NCBI GenBank assembly: GCA_022448005.1
Contig: JAKUTK010000021.1
Location: 1 to 64,000, forward strand
DNA from: Pseudomonas sp.
GTDB taxonomy: Bacteria; Pseudomonadota; Gammaproteobacteria; Pseudomonadales; Pseudomonadaceae
Reading direction: 5' to 3'
DNA: 64,000 bases
The position numbers and the translations under genes are program-made. Below are positions 18,624-26,325 of the stretch, in pieces; the first letter of the stretch is position 1; each line of letters starts with the position of its first letter. The notes beneath the pieces are model-generated. The model was not told the origin of the DNA. It did not search any database and was given only the letters and a program-made list of their open reading frames with translations.

Positions 18624-19772
18624 ATGGCCGCAATCAAGATTTTGTTTGTCGTAAATGCTCCGGAATATTTTATATCGCATCGGTTTGCTATAGCTGAACA
18701 AGCAAAGTCTAGTGGTTGCGAGATTCATGTTGCGTCGCGGGTTGACGGGCCTGCTGATGTAAAAGCTGTTAGCATCATAAAAAGCAGCGGTTTTTTATAT
18801 CATGATCTCCCAATTAAGCGTGGCGGACAAAACCCGCTTTCTGAAGCTAACGCAATTTTCCGTATGTTTTGTCTTATGCAAAAGCTGAAACCCGATGTGG
18901 CTCATTTAATAACGATAAAGTCGGTGTTGTATGGCGGTCTAGCGGCTCGATGGGCAGGGGTGCCCTCGGTCTTGGCTGCCGTTGCAGGGTTGGGCACCGT
19001 GTTTATAGCTCAGTCGCCAATTGCAAAAGTACGCCGCTTGATAGTCTCTTCGATGCTTCGCTATGCGCTACAATCTCGAAATTTGGTGGTCGTTTTTCAG
19101 AATCCAGACGATCGAGATACGTTGCTTGAAATGCGATTGTTGAATTTGCATCAAAGTCGAATAATTCGTGGCTCTGGAGTTAAACTGGATGAGTATCCGT
19201 ACACATCCGAGCCCAGCGGTACTCCAGTTGTCGTTATGGCCGCTCGCTTGCTGAAAGACAAGGGTGTTGTAGAGTTTATTGAGGCAGCTCGCATCCTTCG
19301 AGAACGTGGCATAGACGTTGATATGCGTATTGTTGGTGCACCAGATTTTAGCAATCCGACGAGTATCTCTAAGGCTGAATTTAATCGTTGGTCTAGCGAA
19401 AACCAGGTACGTATGTTAGGCCATCGGAACGATGTGGCTAATCAGTACAGCGCTGCTCATATCGTTTGTTTGCCTTCCTATCGAGAAGGATTGCCAAAGG
19501 CCCTGGTAGAGGCCGCTGCCTGCGGCCGTGCAGTTGTGACAACGGATGTCCCAGGTTGCCGAGATGCAATTACGCCAGGGGTGACTGGCTTGCTAGTTCC
19601 TGCGCGGGACGCGGCGGCCTTAGCAGGAGCCATACAAGAATTGATCGATAACCCAAGGCAAAGGCAGCAAATGGGTTTGGCGGGTCGAGAGTTAGCTGAG
19701 CGTGCTTTTACAATTGAAAAGATAGTGGATCAGCATATGACTATCTATAAGGAATTGTTGAGTGGAAGTTGA
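18624..19772 (+). CDS. Glycosyltransferase family 4 (WbpU/PglA-like)
   Basis: A 382-residue GT-B glycosyltransferase. The N-terminal domain has LFVVNAPEYFISHRFAIAE and HLITIKSVLYGGLAARWAGV; the GT4 C-domain shows VVMAARLLKDKGVVEFIEAA, the PSYREGLPKALVEAAACG motif with its EX7E pair, and TDVPGCRDAI. This subtype often adds the second sugar to a 6-deoxy-HexNAc-lipid, consistent with an adjacent initiating transferase; acceptor identity is inferred. It follows a 98-base gap with no visible feature and overlaps the next gene by 11 bases. Base composition is less A+T-rich than wzx/wzy. Confidence 0.88.
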   Translation: MAAIKILFVVNAPEYFISHRFAIAEQAKSSGCEIHVASRVDGPADVKAVSIIKSSGFLYHDLPIKRGGQNPLSEANAIFRMFCLMQKLKPDVAHLITIKSVLYGGLAARWAGVPSVLAAVAGLGTVFIAQSPIAKVRRLIVSSMLRYALQSRNLVVVFQNPDDRDTLLEMRLLNLHQSRIIRGSGVKLDEYPYTSEPSGTPVVVMAARLLKDKGVVEFIEAARILRERGIDVDMRIVGAPDFSNPTSISKAEFNRWSSENQVRMLGHRNDVANQYSAAHIVCLPSYREGLPKALVEAAACGRAVVTTDVPGCRDAITPGVTGLLVPARDAAALAGAIQELIDNPRQRQQMGLAGRELAERAFTIEKIVDQHMTIYKELLSGS

Positions 19773-20718
19773 TCGCTGCAGAGTCCTTGTGACGGGGGGG
19801 ACAGGATTTATAGGCCGTAAGCTCTCGCTGGAGTTAGCGCGTAAAGATCGCTTTGTGACGATATCAAGCGTCAGACGGCCGTTGGCGCACGGCAGTGATG
19901 GGCAGTGCTGCGTGTATGTCGGTGACTTGAATGCGGTAACGGATTGGTCGGCTGCTCTTAATAGTGTTCAGGTATTAATCCACACTGCGGCCCGTGCTCA
20001 TGTTTTGGCTGGTGCATCATCGAACACGCTGGATGAATATCGTCGCATCAATGTTGAAGGCACTTTGAATCTAGCAAAGCAGGCTGCTATGGCTGGAGTA
20101 AAGCGCTTCGTGTTTTTCAGTTCGATTGGTGTCAATGGTAATAACAATACACGCCCCTATACCTATTGCGACCTGGCTAACCCGGCTGAGCCCTATGCCC
20201 TGTCTAAATGGGAAGCAGAGCAGGGGCTCTGGCAGATTCAGCAAGAGACAGGGATGGAGGTCGTGATCATCCGTCCCCCATTGGTCTACGGTCCTCATGC
20301 GCCGGGCAATTTCGGCAGCCTGGTTCGTTGGATTGAAAAAGGTGTTCCTCTTCCTTTGGGCGCCATCCACAACAAGCGGTCCTTGGTAGGGATCGACAAC
20401 CTGATAGATTTAATTATCCGCTGTATCGATCATCCCGCCGCAGCCAATCAAGTGTTCCTCGCAAGCGATGGAGAAGATCTTTCCACCACCGAGCTGTTGC
20501 GTAACGTTGGCGAAGCGATGGGCAAGCCCGCACGGCTGATCCCAGTACCGGCTGGCATGCTTCAGTTTGGCGCGACGTTGCTGGGCAAAAAAGCGATGGC
20601 CCAACGCCTGCTGGGTTCGTTGCAGGTCGATATCAGCAAAACCTGCGAGCTGCTGGACTGGAAACCACCTTATACGGTGCAAGAAGGGCTCAGGCGTTGC
20701 TTCGAGCGTTCCAATTGA
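19762..20718 (+). CDS. NAD-dependent epimerase/reductase (WbpV/WbpK-like)
   Basis: A 318-residue extended SDR. NAD loop GGTGFIGRKL starts near residue 12; the active site is FSSIGVNG followed by PYALSKWEAE (Tyr-x-x-x-Lys). In Pseudomonas O-antigen loci such proteins reduce the 4-keto-6-deoxy sugar made by WbpM, giving UDP-QuiNAc (WbpV) or UDP-FucNAc (WbpK); which one applies here cannot be decided by eye. The start is a GTG at 19762, overlapping the preceding gene. The 3' half returns to the high-GC composition of the host, so the junction of imported and resident DNA may lie within it. Confidence 0.85.
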   Translation: MEVDRCRVLVTGGTGFIGRKLSLELARKDRFVTISSVRRPLAHGSDGQCCVYVGDLNAVTDWSAALNSVQVLIHTAARAHVLAGASSNTLDEYRRINVEGTLNLAKQAAMAGVKRFVFFSSIGVNGNNNTRPYTYCDLANPAEPYALSKWEAEQGLWQIQQETGMEVVIIRPPLVYGPHAPGNFGSLVRWIEKGVPLPLGAIHNKRSLVGIDNLIDLIIRCIDHPAAANQVFLASDGEDLSTTELLRNVGEAMGKPARLIPVPAGMLQFGATLLGKKAMAQRLLGSLQVDISKTCELLDWKPPYTVQEGLRRCFERSN

Positions 20719-20721
20719 TCT

Positions 20722-21285
20722 ATGGCTGGAGAACCCGTGATTCGACTTTTTGACTTTGTATTTTCGCTGGTGGGCTTGGTGGTTGGCTTCCCGGTATTGC
20801 TCGTGCTGACGCTGATCGGCTTGTTCGATACGGGCTCGCCGATATTTCGGCAAGTGCGTGTCGGCCGCCATCAGAAGCCGTTCACGCTGGTCAAATTCCG
20901 CACCATGAAGGTAGATACGGCATCGGTCGCCACCCATTTGGCCAGCAGCGCTTCGATTACCCGCTTCGGTCTTTTTTTGCGCAAGACCAAGCTGGACGAA
21001 TTGCCACAACTCTGGAACGTGCTGAAGGGCGATATGAGCCTGGTAGGGCCACGGCCTGGGCTGTTCAATCAGGAGGAATTGACTGAAGAGCGTGCCAGGC
21101 GTGGTGTGTTCGACGTACGCCCTGGGATTACGGGGCTGTCACAAGTGAGCGAAATCGACATGTCCACGCCGGCACTGCTGGCCGAGACGGATCAGAAGAT
21201 GATCAAGAGCCTGACCCTGGCTGATTACTTCAAGTACATCGTTATGACCGTGGCAGGCAAGGGCGCGGGTGATCGGGTTAGGTGA
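20722..21285 (+). CDS. Initiating sugar-phosphate transferase (PglC-like small PGT)
   Basis: A 187-residue monotopic phosphoglycosyl transferase that moves a sugar 1-phosphate from UDP-sugar to undecaprenyl phosphate, starting each O-unit. It has only the catalytic core: a single hydrophobic re-entrant helix (residues 7-34), KFRTMK, the Asp-Glu catalytic pair in KLDELPQLWNVLKGDMSLVGPRP, and RPGITGLSQV. The large membrane domain of WbaP/WcaJ is absent. P. aeruginosa O-antigen loci usually have the unrelated polytopic WbpL here. It lies three bases after the WbpV-like gene, so the two are co-transcribed. The ribosome site is poor. Confidence 0.9.
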   Translation: MAGEPVIRLFDFVFSLVGLVVGFPVLLVLTLIGLFDTGSPIFRQVRVGRHQKPFTLVKFRTMKVDTASVATHLASSASITRFGLFLRKTKLDELPQLWNVLKGDMSLVGPRPGLFNQEELTEERARRGVFDVRPGITGLSQVSEIDMSTPALLAETDQKMIKSLTLADYFKYIVMTVAGKGAGDRVR

Positions 21286-21307
21286 GGCTGGCCAACTTCA
21301 GGCTGTC

Positions 21308-21364
21308 AGCTTTTAGGTCGGCAGCCCTGCGGGCTGCATTCGCCGCGGGTCGCGCCTCCCACAG
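21308..21364. repeat. Single REP half-unit before wbpM
   Basis: The segment ggcagccctgcgggctgcattcgccgcgggtcgcgcctccca is one arm of the REP element seen at 4.1-5.3 kb, in inverse orientation, in the gap between the initiating transferase and wbpM. Confidence 0.75.
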
Positions 21365-21393
21365 AGGGCAGAGTCCGGTAATTTGAGGTGGTT

Positions 21394-23406
21394 ATGTTGA
21401 GGTTGGCTGAAAAGCTTCGTGCGAAACTGGTGCGGTTGCCCAGGCGCTACAAGCGCTTGATTCAAGTATCGACAGATGTGGTGTTGGTCTGGGCTGCGCT
21501 TTGGCTGGCATTCTTTATACGCCTCGGCAATTTTACCTTTGTCGACCCGCTTGGTGGTCACGCCTGGCTCTTTGGTATTGCACCGCTTATCGCAATTCCG
21601 TTCTTCATCCGATTCGGCATGTACCGCGCCGTAATGCGCTATTTCGGTAATGACGCCCTGATGGCGATTGCTAAGGCTGTGACACTCTCGGCGTTGCTGC
21701 TTTCCCTGGCGGTGTACTGGCGCACCGATGCGCCCAAGGTCATCCCGCGCTCTATGGTGTTCAACTATTGGTGGCTGAGCCTGTTCCTGATCGGCGGGTT
21801 GCGCCTGGTGATGCGCCAGTACTTCATGGGGGATTGGTTTACCCCGGATTCGCTCATCAAGTTCAAGGTGCGCAATGCAGGGTTGCCGAGGGTGGCTGTC
21901 TACGGAGCGGGTGCGGCGGGGAATCAATTGGTAGCGGCGTTGCGCTTGGGGCGGGGCATGCACCCGGTTGCGTTTATCGACGATGATCCAAACCTCTACA
22001 ACCGCAGCATTGCCGGGTTACGGGTGTATTCACCCAAGCATATCCAGCAGATGATTGATGAAACAGGTTGTAATGAGATCTTGATGGCCATTCCTTCGGC
22101 TTCGCGTGCGCGTCGACGTGAGGTGTTGGAGATGCTCGAGTACTATCCACTGCATGTACGCAGTGTGCCAGGTTTCATGGACCTGGCCAGCGGACGGGTC
22201 AAGGTCGAGGATATCCAGGAGGTGGACATCGCCGACTTGCTCGGGCGCGATGCCGTGCCGCCGCAGCAAGCGCTGTTCGAGAGGTGCATTCTCGGCAAGG
22301 TAGTAATGGTCACCGGCGCGGGCGGCTCGATTGGCTCGGAACTGTGCCGGCAGATCCTCTTGAACAAGCCCAAGGGGTTGCTGCTGTTCGAGCACAGCGA
22401 GTTCAATCTCTACAGCATTCATATCGAACTGGAGCGGATGATCGAGCGGGCCTCTTTGCCTGTAAAGCTGATTCCGATCCTGGGATCCATCCGCAATCCT
22501 GACCGTCTGTTGGATGTGATGCGTACCTGGCAGGTAGAAACGATTTACCACGCGGCGGCCTACAAGCATGTACCGATGGTGGAGCACAACGTCGCCGAAG
22601 GCGTGTTGAACAACGTGCTGGGCACTATGAACACGGCCCAGGCGGCGGTGCAGGCGGGTGTGGCGAACTTCGTGCTGATCTCCACCGATAAGGCGGTGCG
22701 GCCCACCAACGTGATGGGCAGTACCAAGCGGGTGGCCGAGATGATCTTGCAGGCGCTGAGCCGCGAGACGGCGCCCGTGCTGTTCAATGCGGACGGGGCA
22801 GTGCATCACGTCAACAAGACCCGATTCACCATGGTGCGTTTCGGCAATGTGTTGGGCTCTTCGGGGTCGGTGATCCCTCGGTTCTATCAGCAGATTCGCA
22901 GCGGTGGGCCGGTGACGGTGACCCATCCGAAGATCACCCGTTATTTCATGACCATTCCCGAGGCGGCGCAGCTGGTCATCCAGGCGGGCTCCATGGGGCA
23001 GGGCGGCGATGTGTTCGTATTGGACATGGGTCAGCCAGTACGCATCGCCGAATTGGCCGAAAAGTTGATCCACTTGTCGGGCTTGAGTGTGCGCTCGGAA
23101 AAATCCCCGCACGGGGACATCGCCGTGGAGTTCACCGGGTTGCGCCCGGGCGAGAAGCTCTATGAAGAGCTGTTGATTGGCGACAATGTCAGCCCCACCG
23201 AGCACCCAATGATCATGCGGGCCGATGAGGAGTACTTCACTTGGGATGTGCTACGCGGCGTGCTGAGCAGGTTGCTCAAAGCCGTTGAGCAGGATAATTA
23301 CCCGGAGGTGCGGGTCTTGCTGCGTGAAGTGGTGAGCGGCTATGTGCCTGAGGGTGAGATTGTTGATTTGATTTATCAGCAGCGTAGGGTTGGGCCGACG
23401 GAGTAG
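21394..23406 (+). CDS. wbpM: UDP-GlcNAc 4,6-dehydratase / polysaccharide biosynthesis protein (WbpM)
   Basis: A 670-residue inner-membrane enzyme that converts UDP-GlcNAc to UDP-4-keto-6-deoxy-GlcNAc. About four N-terminal membrane helices (to residue 150) precede a first Rossmann unit (VYGAGAAGNQLV) and the catalytic FlaA1/CapD domain starting at VTGAGGSIGSELCRQI near 307. The active site is the unusual Ser/Met/Lys type: ISTDKAVRPTNVMGSTKR. The C-terminal GLRPGEKLYEELL is also typical. I place the start at ATG 21394, which has a gaggtgg ribosome site; a GTG six bases upstream is in frame. WbpM marks the right end of Pseudomonas O-antigen loci, as here. Confidence 0.95.
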   Translation: MLRLAEKLRAKLVRLPRRYKRLIQVSTDVVLVWAALWLAFFIRLGNFTFVDPLGGHAWLFGIAPLIAIPFFIRFGMYRAVMRYFGNDALMAIAKAVTLSALLLSLAVYWRTDAPKVIPRSMVFNYWWLSLFLIGGLRLVMRQYFMGDWFTPDSLIKFKVRNAGLPRVAVYGAGAAGNQLVAALRLGRGMHPVAFIDDDPNLYNRSIAGLRVYSPKHIQQMIDETGCNEILMAIPSASRARRREVLEMLEYYPLHVRSVPGFMDLASGRVKVEDIQEVDIADLLGRDAVPPQQALFERCILGKVVMVTGAGGSIGSELCRQILLNKPKGLLLFEHSEFNLYSIHIELERMIERASLPVKLIPILGSIRNPDRLLDVMRTWQVETIYHAAAYKHVPMVEHNVAEGVLNNVLGTMNTAQAAVQAGVANFVLISTDKAVRPTNVMGSTKRVAEMILQALSRETAPVLFNADGAVHHVNKTRFTMVRFGNVLGSSGSVIPRFYQQIRSGGPVTVTHPKITRYFMTIPEAAQLVIQAGSMGQGGDVFVLDMGQPVRIAELAEKLIHLSGLSVRSEKSPHGDIAVEFTGLRPGEKLYEELLIGDNVSPTEHPMIMRADEEYFTWDVLRGVLSRLLKAVEQDNYPEVRVLLREVVSGYVPEGEIVDLIYQQRRVGPTE

Positions 23407-23416
23407 ACGTGGTTTG

Positions 23417-23520
23417 GGCAGGCTGCGCCTGCATTCGCCGCGGGGCGCGCCTCCCACAAAAAAGCGGTGCGGAGTGAGCTTTTGATCGAGTGGGAGGGCC
23501 GCCCTCGGCGCGAAGCTTTT
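23417..23520. repeat. REP pair after wbpM
   Basis: Two REP arms in opposite orientation (gcctgcattcgccgcggggcgcgcctccca and gtgggagggccgccctcggcgcgaagctt) lie between wbpM and the toxin-antitoxin pair and can pair into a long hairpin that may end wbpM transcription. Confidence 0.75.
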
Positions 23521-23622
23521 GGTTTCGCGGGCGAGGCGTGCGTGCAATCGTCCCAGGCAGGCCGCGAACCTATTAGTGCTTCGGATACTAGCTTCAGGTG
23601 ATGCAGCAGTTAGGTCGATGGG

Positions 23623-23940
23623 TTAAACCGTTGCCTTATAGAAAAGCTTCCCGACTCGGCCGATGGGTTCGATCAGCTGCGGATTGTCGATCTGGTCCTG
23701 CAGCGACAAATCAATTTTGTATGGCAGGAGCAGGTCATCCAACGCCAGCTCGATATCGAGTAAGTCTTGGTGAGAGAGTTCGTTGCCCTTCAGGGTCAGA
23801 TCGATATCCGAACCGGGACGGTAGTTTCCTTTAGCGCGGGACCCGTAGAGGATCGCTTCGCTGATTCTTGGGAAGCGTCGAAGCGTTTGTTGGACCGAAT
23901 TAACATCATCTCGGGAGAGCCCAGTGTTCTCCAGCATCAT
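23623..23940 (-). CDS. mntA: MntA-type nucleotidyltransferase antitoxin (MNT)
   Basis: A 105-residue minimal nucleotidyltransferase. The motif GSX10DXD is exact: Gly33-Ser34, ten residues, Asp45-Ile-Asp47 (GSRAKGNYRPGSDID). In type VII toxin-antitoxin systems MntA transfers AMP to a tyrosine of the HEPN toxin and silences it. The start overlaps the stop of the upstream HEPN gene (ATGA), so the two proteins are made together. A second ATG directly follows the first. It lies just outside wbpM, facing it across a REP pair. Symbol given by family analogy. Confidence 0.88.
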   Translation of the reverse strand: MMLENTGLSRDDVNSVQQTLRRFPRISEAILYGSRAKGNYRPGSDIDLTLKGNELSHQDLLDIELALDDLLLPYKIDLSLQDQIDNPQLIEPIGRVGKLFYKATV

Positions 23941-24359
23941 GCGGGTTGCTCGGCTCGGCTGTGCATGGTTTGCTCAAGCTCCTTGAGCAGCAGGTGGTGC
24001 TTCAATCGGATATTGCTCAAGATTGCTTCGGCGGTTTCCTCGTTGTATGTATGCGAGGTGCGGTTGCGGTCGGTGAGCATTTGCATCCAGGCGTGACCGT
24101 CGCTGATTAGATCCTTGCTGAATGCCTCACGAATGGTGTCGCGAGAGCCTACAATCCCATCGATACCTTGCCAGACGAGGAAATCTTTCAGCGTATTCCA
24201 GCCAAGCTCATAGCAATATTCGAAGCCTTGAATAACGCCCTGCTTTTCCAGTTTCGATAGCTCCCGTTGCTGCATGAGCTCCATTGCTTCATTGAGCTGT
24301 AGCAGAGCCCTACTGTAGTTATGCAGGCGTTGTTGCCAGCGCACATCAATGTTGTTCAT
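23937..24359 (-). CDS. hepT: HepT-type HEPN ribonuclease toxin
   Basis: A 140-residue all-helical HEPN protein of the nucleotidyltransferase-substrate-binding (HI0074) family. The RNase and AMP-acceptor motif RX4HXY is exact: Arg98, His103, Tyr105 in DRNRTSHTY. In characterised pairs Arg/His cut RNA and the Tyr is AMPylated by MntA. The toxin gene comes first, with a ttggagcc ribosome site upstream of its ATG, and overlaps mntA by 4 bases. Activity is inferred from the intact motif. Confidence 0.88.
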   Translation of the reverse strand: MNNIDVRWQQRLHNYSRALLQLNEAMELMQQRELSKLEKQGVIQGFEYCYELGWNTLKDFLVWQGIDGIVGSRDTIREAFSKDLISDGHAWMQMLTDRNRTSHTYNEETAEAILSNIRLKHHLLLKELEQTMHSRAEQPA

Positions 24360-24785
24360 TCGTAGGCTCCAAGTTTCGTTTGTGCCTATGCTACAACGTC
24401 ATTACCGACAAGGCCTAAAGGGTGCGTCTGTAATTCGGGAAATAGCCGCTGCGAGGTGCTCGCGCCGGCTAAAAACCCGGAGAGAGCGGATGATTTGATC
24501 GTTTTTTAGCCGAATCGCCGTTTTTGAAATCGGCAAGGGCTGAAGTCAGTCAGAAATACATGACTACTTCAGACCATCCAAAGAGAGGGCCATCCACTTC
24601 GGTTGCGCAATAACAGAAAGCAGGTGGTGGACTGAAGCCCACCCTACGACTTGCCCGCAGACCGGTGGGGTGGATGAAGCCCCACCCATCCACCGCTACC
24701 AGGGCTGGTGGTTGGTGCGTTGGCCATCGCATTGTTGAGGCTGTCACGGTGGATGAGAAAAGCGTCATCCACGTTACGGGACGGG
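24360..24785. other. Intergenic stretch with hairpin repeats
   Basis: No gene. Two GC-rich hairpins at about 24622-24645 (ggtggtggactgaagcccaccc) and 24664-24692 (ggtggggtggatgaagccccaccc) resemble each other and look like another dispersed extragenic palindrome. They lie between convergent and unrelated units and may act as terminators. The first 100 bases probably hold the hepT promoter, which I cannot resolve. Confidence 0.55.
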
Positions 24786-25988
24786 TTAGATGATGCCTCG
24801 TACGCGCAGCCCTCGAATCTGTTCATCACTCAGGCCAAGTCCAGCCAGGACGTCATCGGTGTGTTCGCCTAGTTGCGGGCCGCCGGTGCCGATGCGGCCG
24901 GGTGTGCGCCTGAGTTTGGGGAGCACGCCGGGGACTTTCAGCGGGCCGGCGAAGGTCTCGACCTGTTCGATCATATGTCGCGCGAGGTAATGCGGGTCCT
25001 GGACAATGTCGGCGGCAGTGTAAGGATAGCCGGCTGGGACGCGTGCCGCTTTCAACGCCTCGATCACTTCGTCGCGACTGTGCTTAATCGTCCATTCGCC
25101 GATGGCCGCGTCGATGAGTTCGGCCTGCTGAGCGCGGCCGTCGTTGTGGGCGAAGCGTGGGTCGTCGGCGAGGTCCTGGCGGTCGATCAGGTTCATCAGA
25201 CGCTTGTAGATGCTGTCGCCGTTACCGGCGATCAGGACATAGGCGCCATCGTTGCACAGGTATGAGTTGGACGGCGTGATACCGGGCAGGGCGCTGCCGG
25301 CGGGCTCGCGGATGTAGCCAAAGGCGTCGTATTCGGGCACCAGGCTTTCCATCATGCCGAATACCGATTCGTAGAGCGCCACATCGATTTCCTGGCCTTT
25401 GCCGCTGCGGTTGCGCTCCTGCAAGGCGAGCAACACGCCGATCACGCCATACAGCGATGAAAGCGAGTCACCGATACTCACGCCCACCCGTACCGGCGGT
25501 TGGCCCGGATAGCCGGACAGGTGTCGCAAGCCACCCATAGCCTCGCCAATCACGCCGAAGCCCGGCAGGTCACGGTAGGGCCCGGTCTGGCCGTAGCCTG
25601 AGATGCGCAGCATGATCAGGCGCGGGTTGAGCTTCGACAGTTCGTCCCAGCCCAGCCCCCACTCTTCGAGCGTGCCGGGGCGAAAGTTCTCCACCACCAC
25701 ATCGGCTTCGGCGACTAGCTGACGAACAATTTGCTGGCCTTCGGCGGCTTTCAGATCCAGCGTCAGGGACTGCTTGTTGCGCGATTGAACGTGCCACCAG
25801 AGTGACGTCCCGTCCTTGAGTTTGCGCCATTTGCGCAGCGGGTCGCCAACACCCGGCGGCTCGATTTTAATCACCTCGGCGCCGAACTCGCCGAGCATCT
25901 TACTGGCGAAGGGGCCTGCAATCAGCTGGCCCATTTCAATGACCTTGAGGCCATGCAGGGGCAAGCTGTTCTCACTCTGTTCGTGCAT
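24786..25988 (-). CDS. Class III (CaiB/BaiF-type) CoA-transferase
   Basis: A 400-residue cytoplasmic enzyme that moves CoA between acyl groups through an aspartyl-CoA intermediate. The fold marks are LKVIEMGQLIAGPFASKMLGEFGAEVIKIEPPG at the N-terminus, ENFRPGTLEEWGLG, ISGYGQTGPYRDLPGFG, and VSIGDSLSSLYGV, in which Asp174 is the expected nucleophile. The start at 25988 is supported by a catAGGTG ribosome site; longer in-frame starts to 26114 lack one. It is divergent from acsA with a 337-base gap, suggesting joint use in short-chain acyl-CoA metabolism, but the substrate is unknown. Confidence 0.9.
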   Translation of the reverse strand: MHEQSENSLPLHGLKVIEMGQLIAGPFASKMLGEFGAEVIKIEPPGVGDPLRKWRKLKDGTSLWWHVQSRNKQSLTLDLKAAEGQQIVRQLVAEADVVVENFRPGTLEEWGLGWDELSKLNPRLIMLRISGYGQTGPYRDLPGFGVIGEAMGGLRHLSGYPGQPPVRVGVSIGDSLSSLYGVIGVLLALQERNRSGKGQEIDVALYESVFGMMESLVPEYDAFGYIREPAGSALPGITPSNSYLCNDGAYVLIAGNGDSIYKRLMNLIDRQDLADDPRFAHNDGRAQQAELIDAAIGEWTIKHSRDEVIEALKAARVPAGYPYTAADIVQDPHYLARHMIEQVETFAGPLKVPGVLPKLRRTPGRIGTGGPQLGEHTDDVLAGLGLSDEQIRGLRVRGII

Positions 25989-26325
25989 ATCAACACCTAT
26001 GCCAGGCCGATTCATCTTCGAAGGATGACCGCGCATCATCCTGCAGGCAATGAGCGAATCGCTGGGGCTGGATGGTTGTGACGTTACGTTGGCTGGGTTT
26101 GAGCGCACAGACATCCAGCCGAGAGGAGCGGCTGCGTGCGCTTCGACTGAAGCGTCTATGCTCTATCACAGCAGTGCGTTTCTGCAGGTTCAAAGCTTGC
26201 AGCGGCGCGGTAGCCCCACATGGATAAATGTGACGTCTGCCAGGCGCTTGGTGTGATTCGTAGGGTTCGCCTGTGAGACAGGGTTATTCGAGACGATAAC
26301 AAGACCGACGAATGAGGTGTTCGCC
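25989..26325. promoter_or_regulatory. Divergent control region, CoA-transferase and acsA
   Basis: The 337 bases between two divergent start codons hold no gene and must carry both promoters. I find no clear sigma-70 or sigma-54 boxes by eye. Confidence 0.4.

Noticed and set aside
22030..23205. 391-codon minus-strand frame
   Set aside because: Antisense to wbpM.
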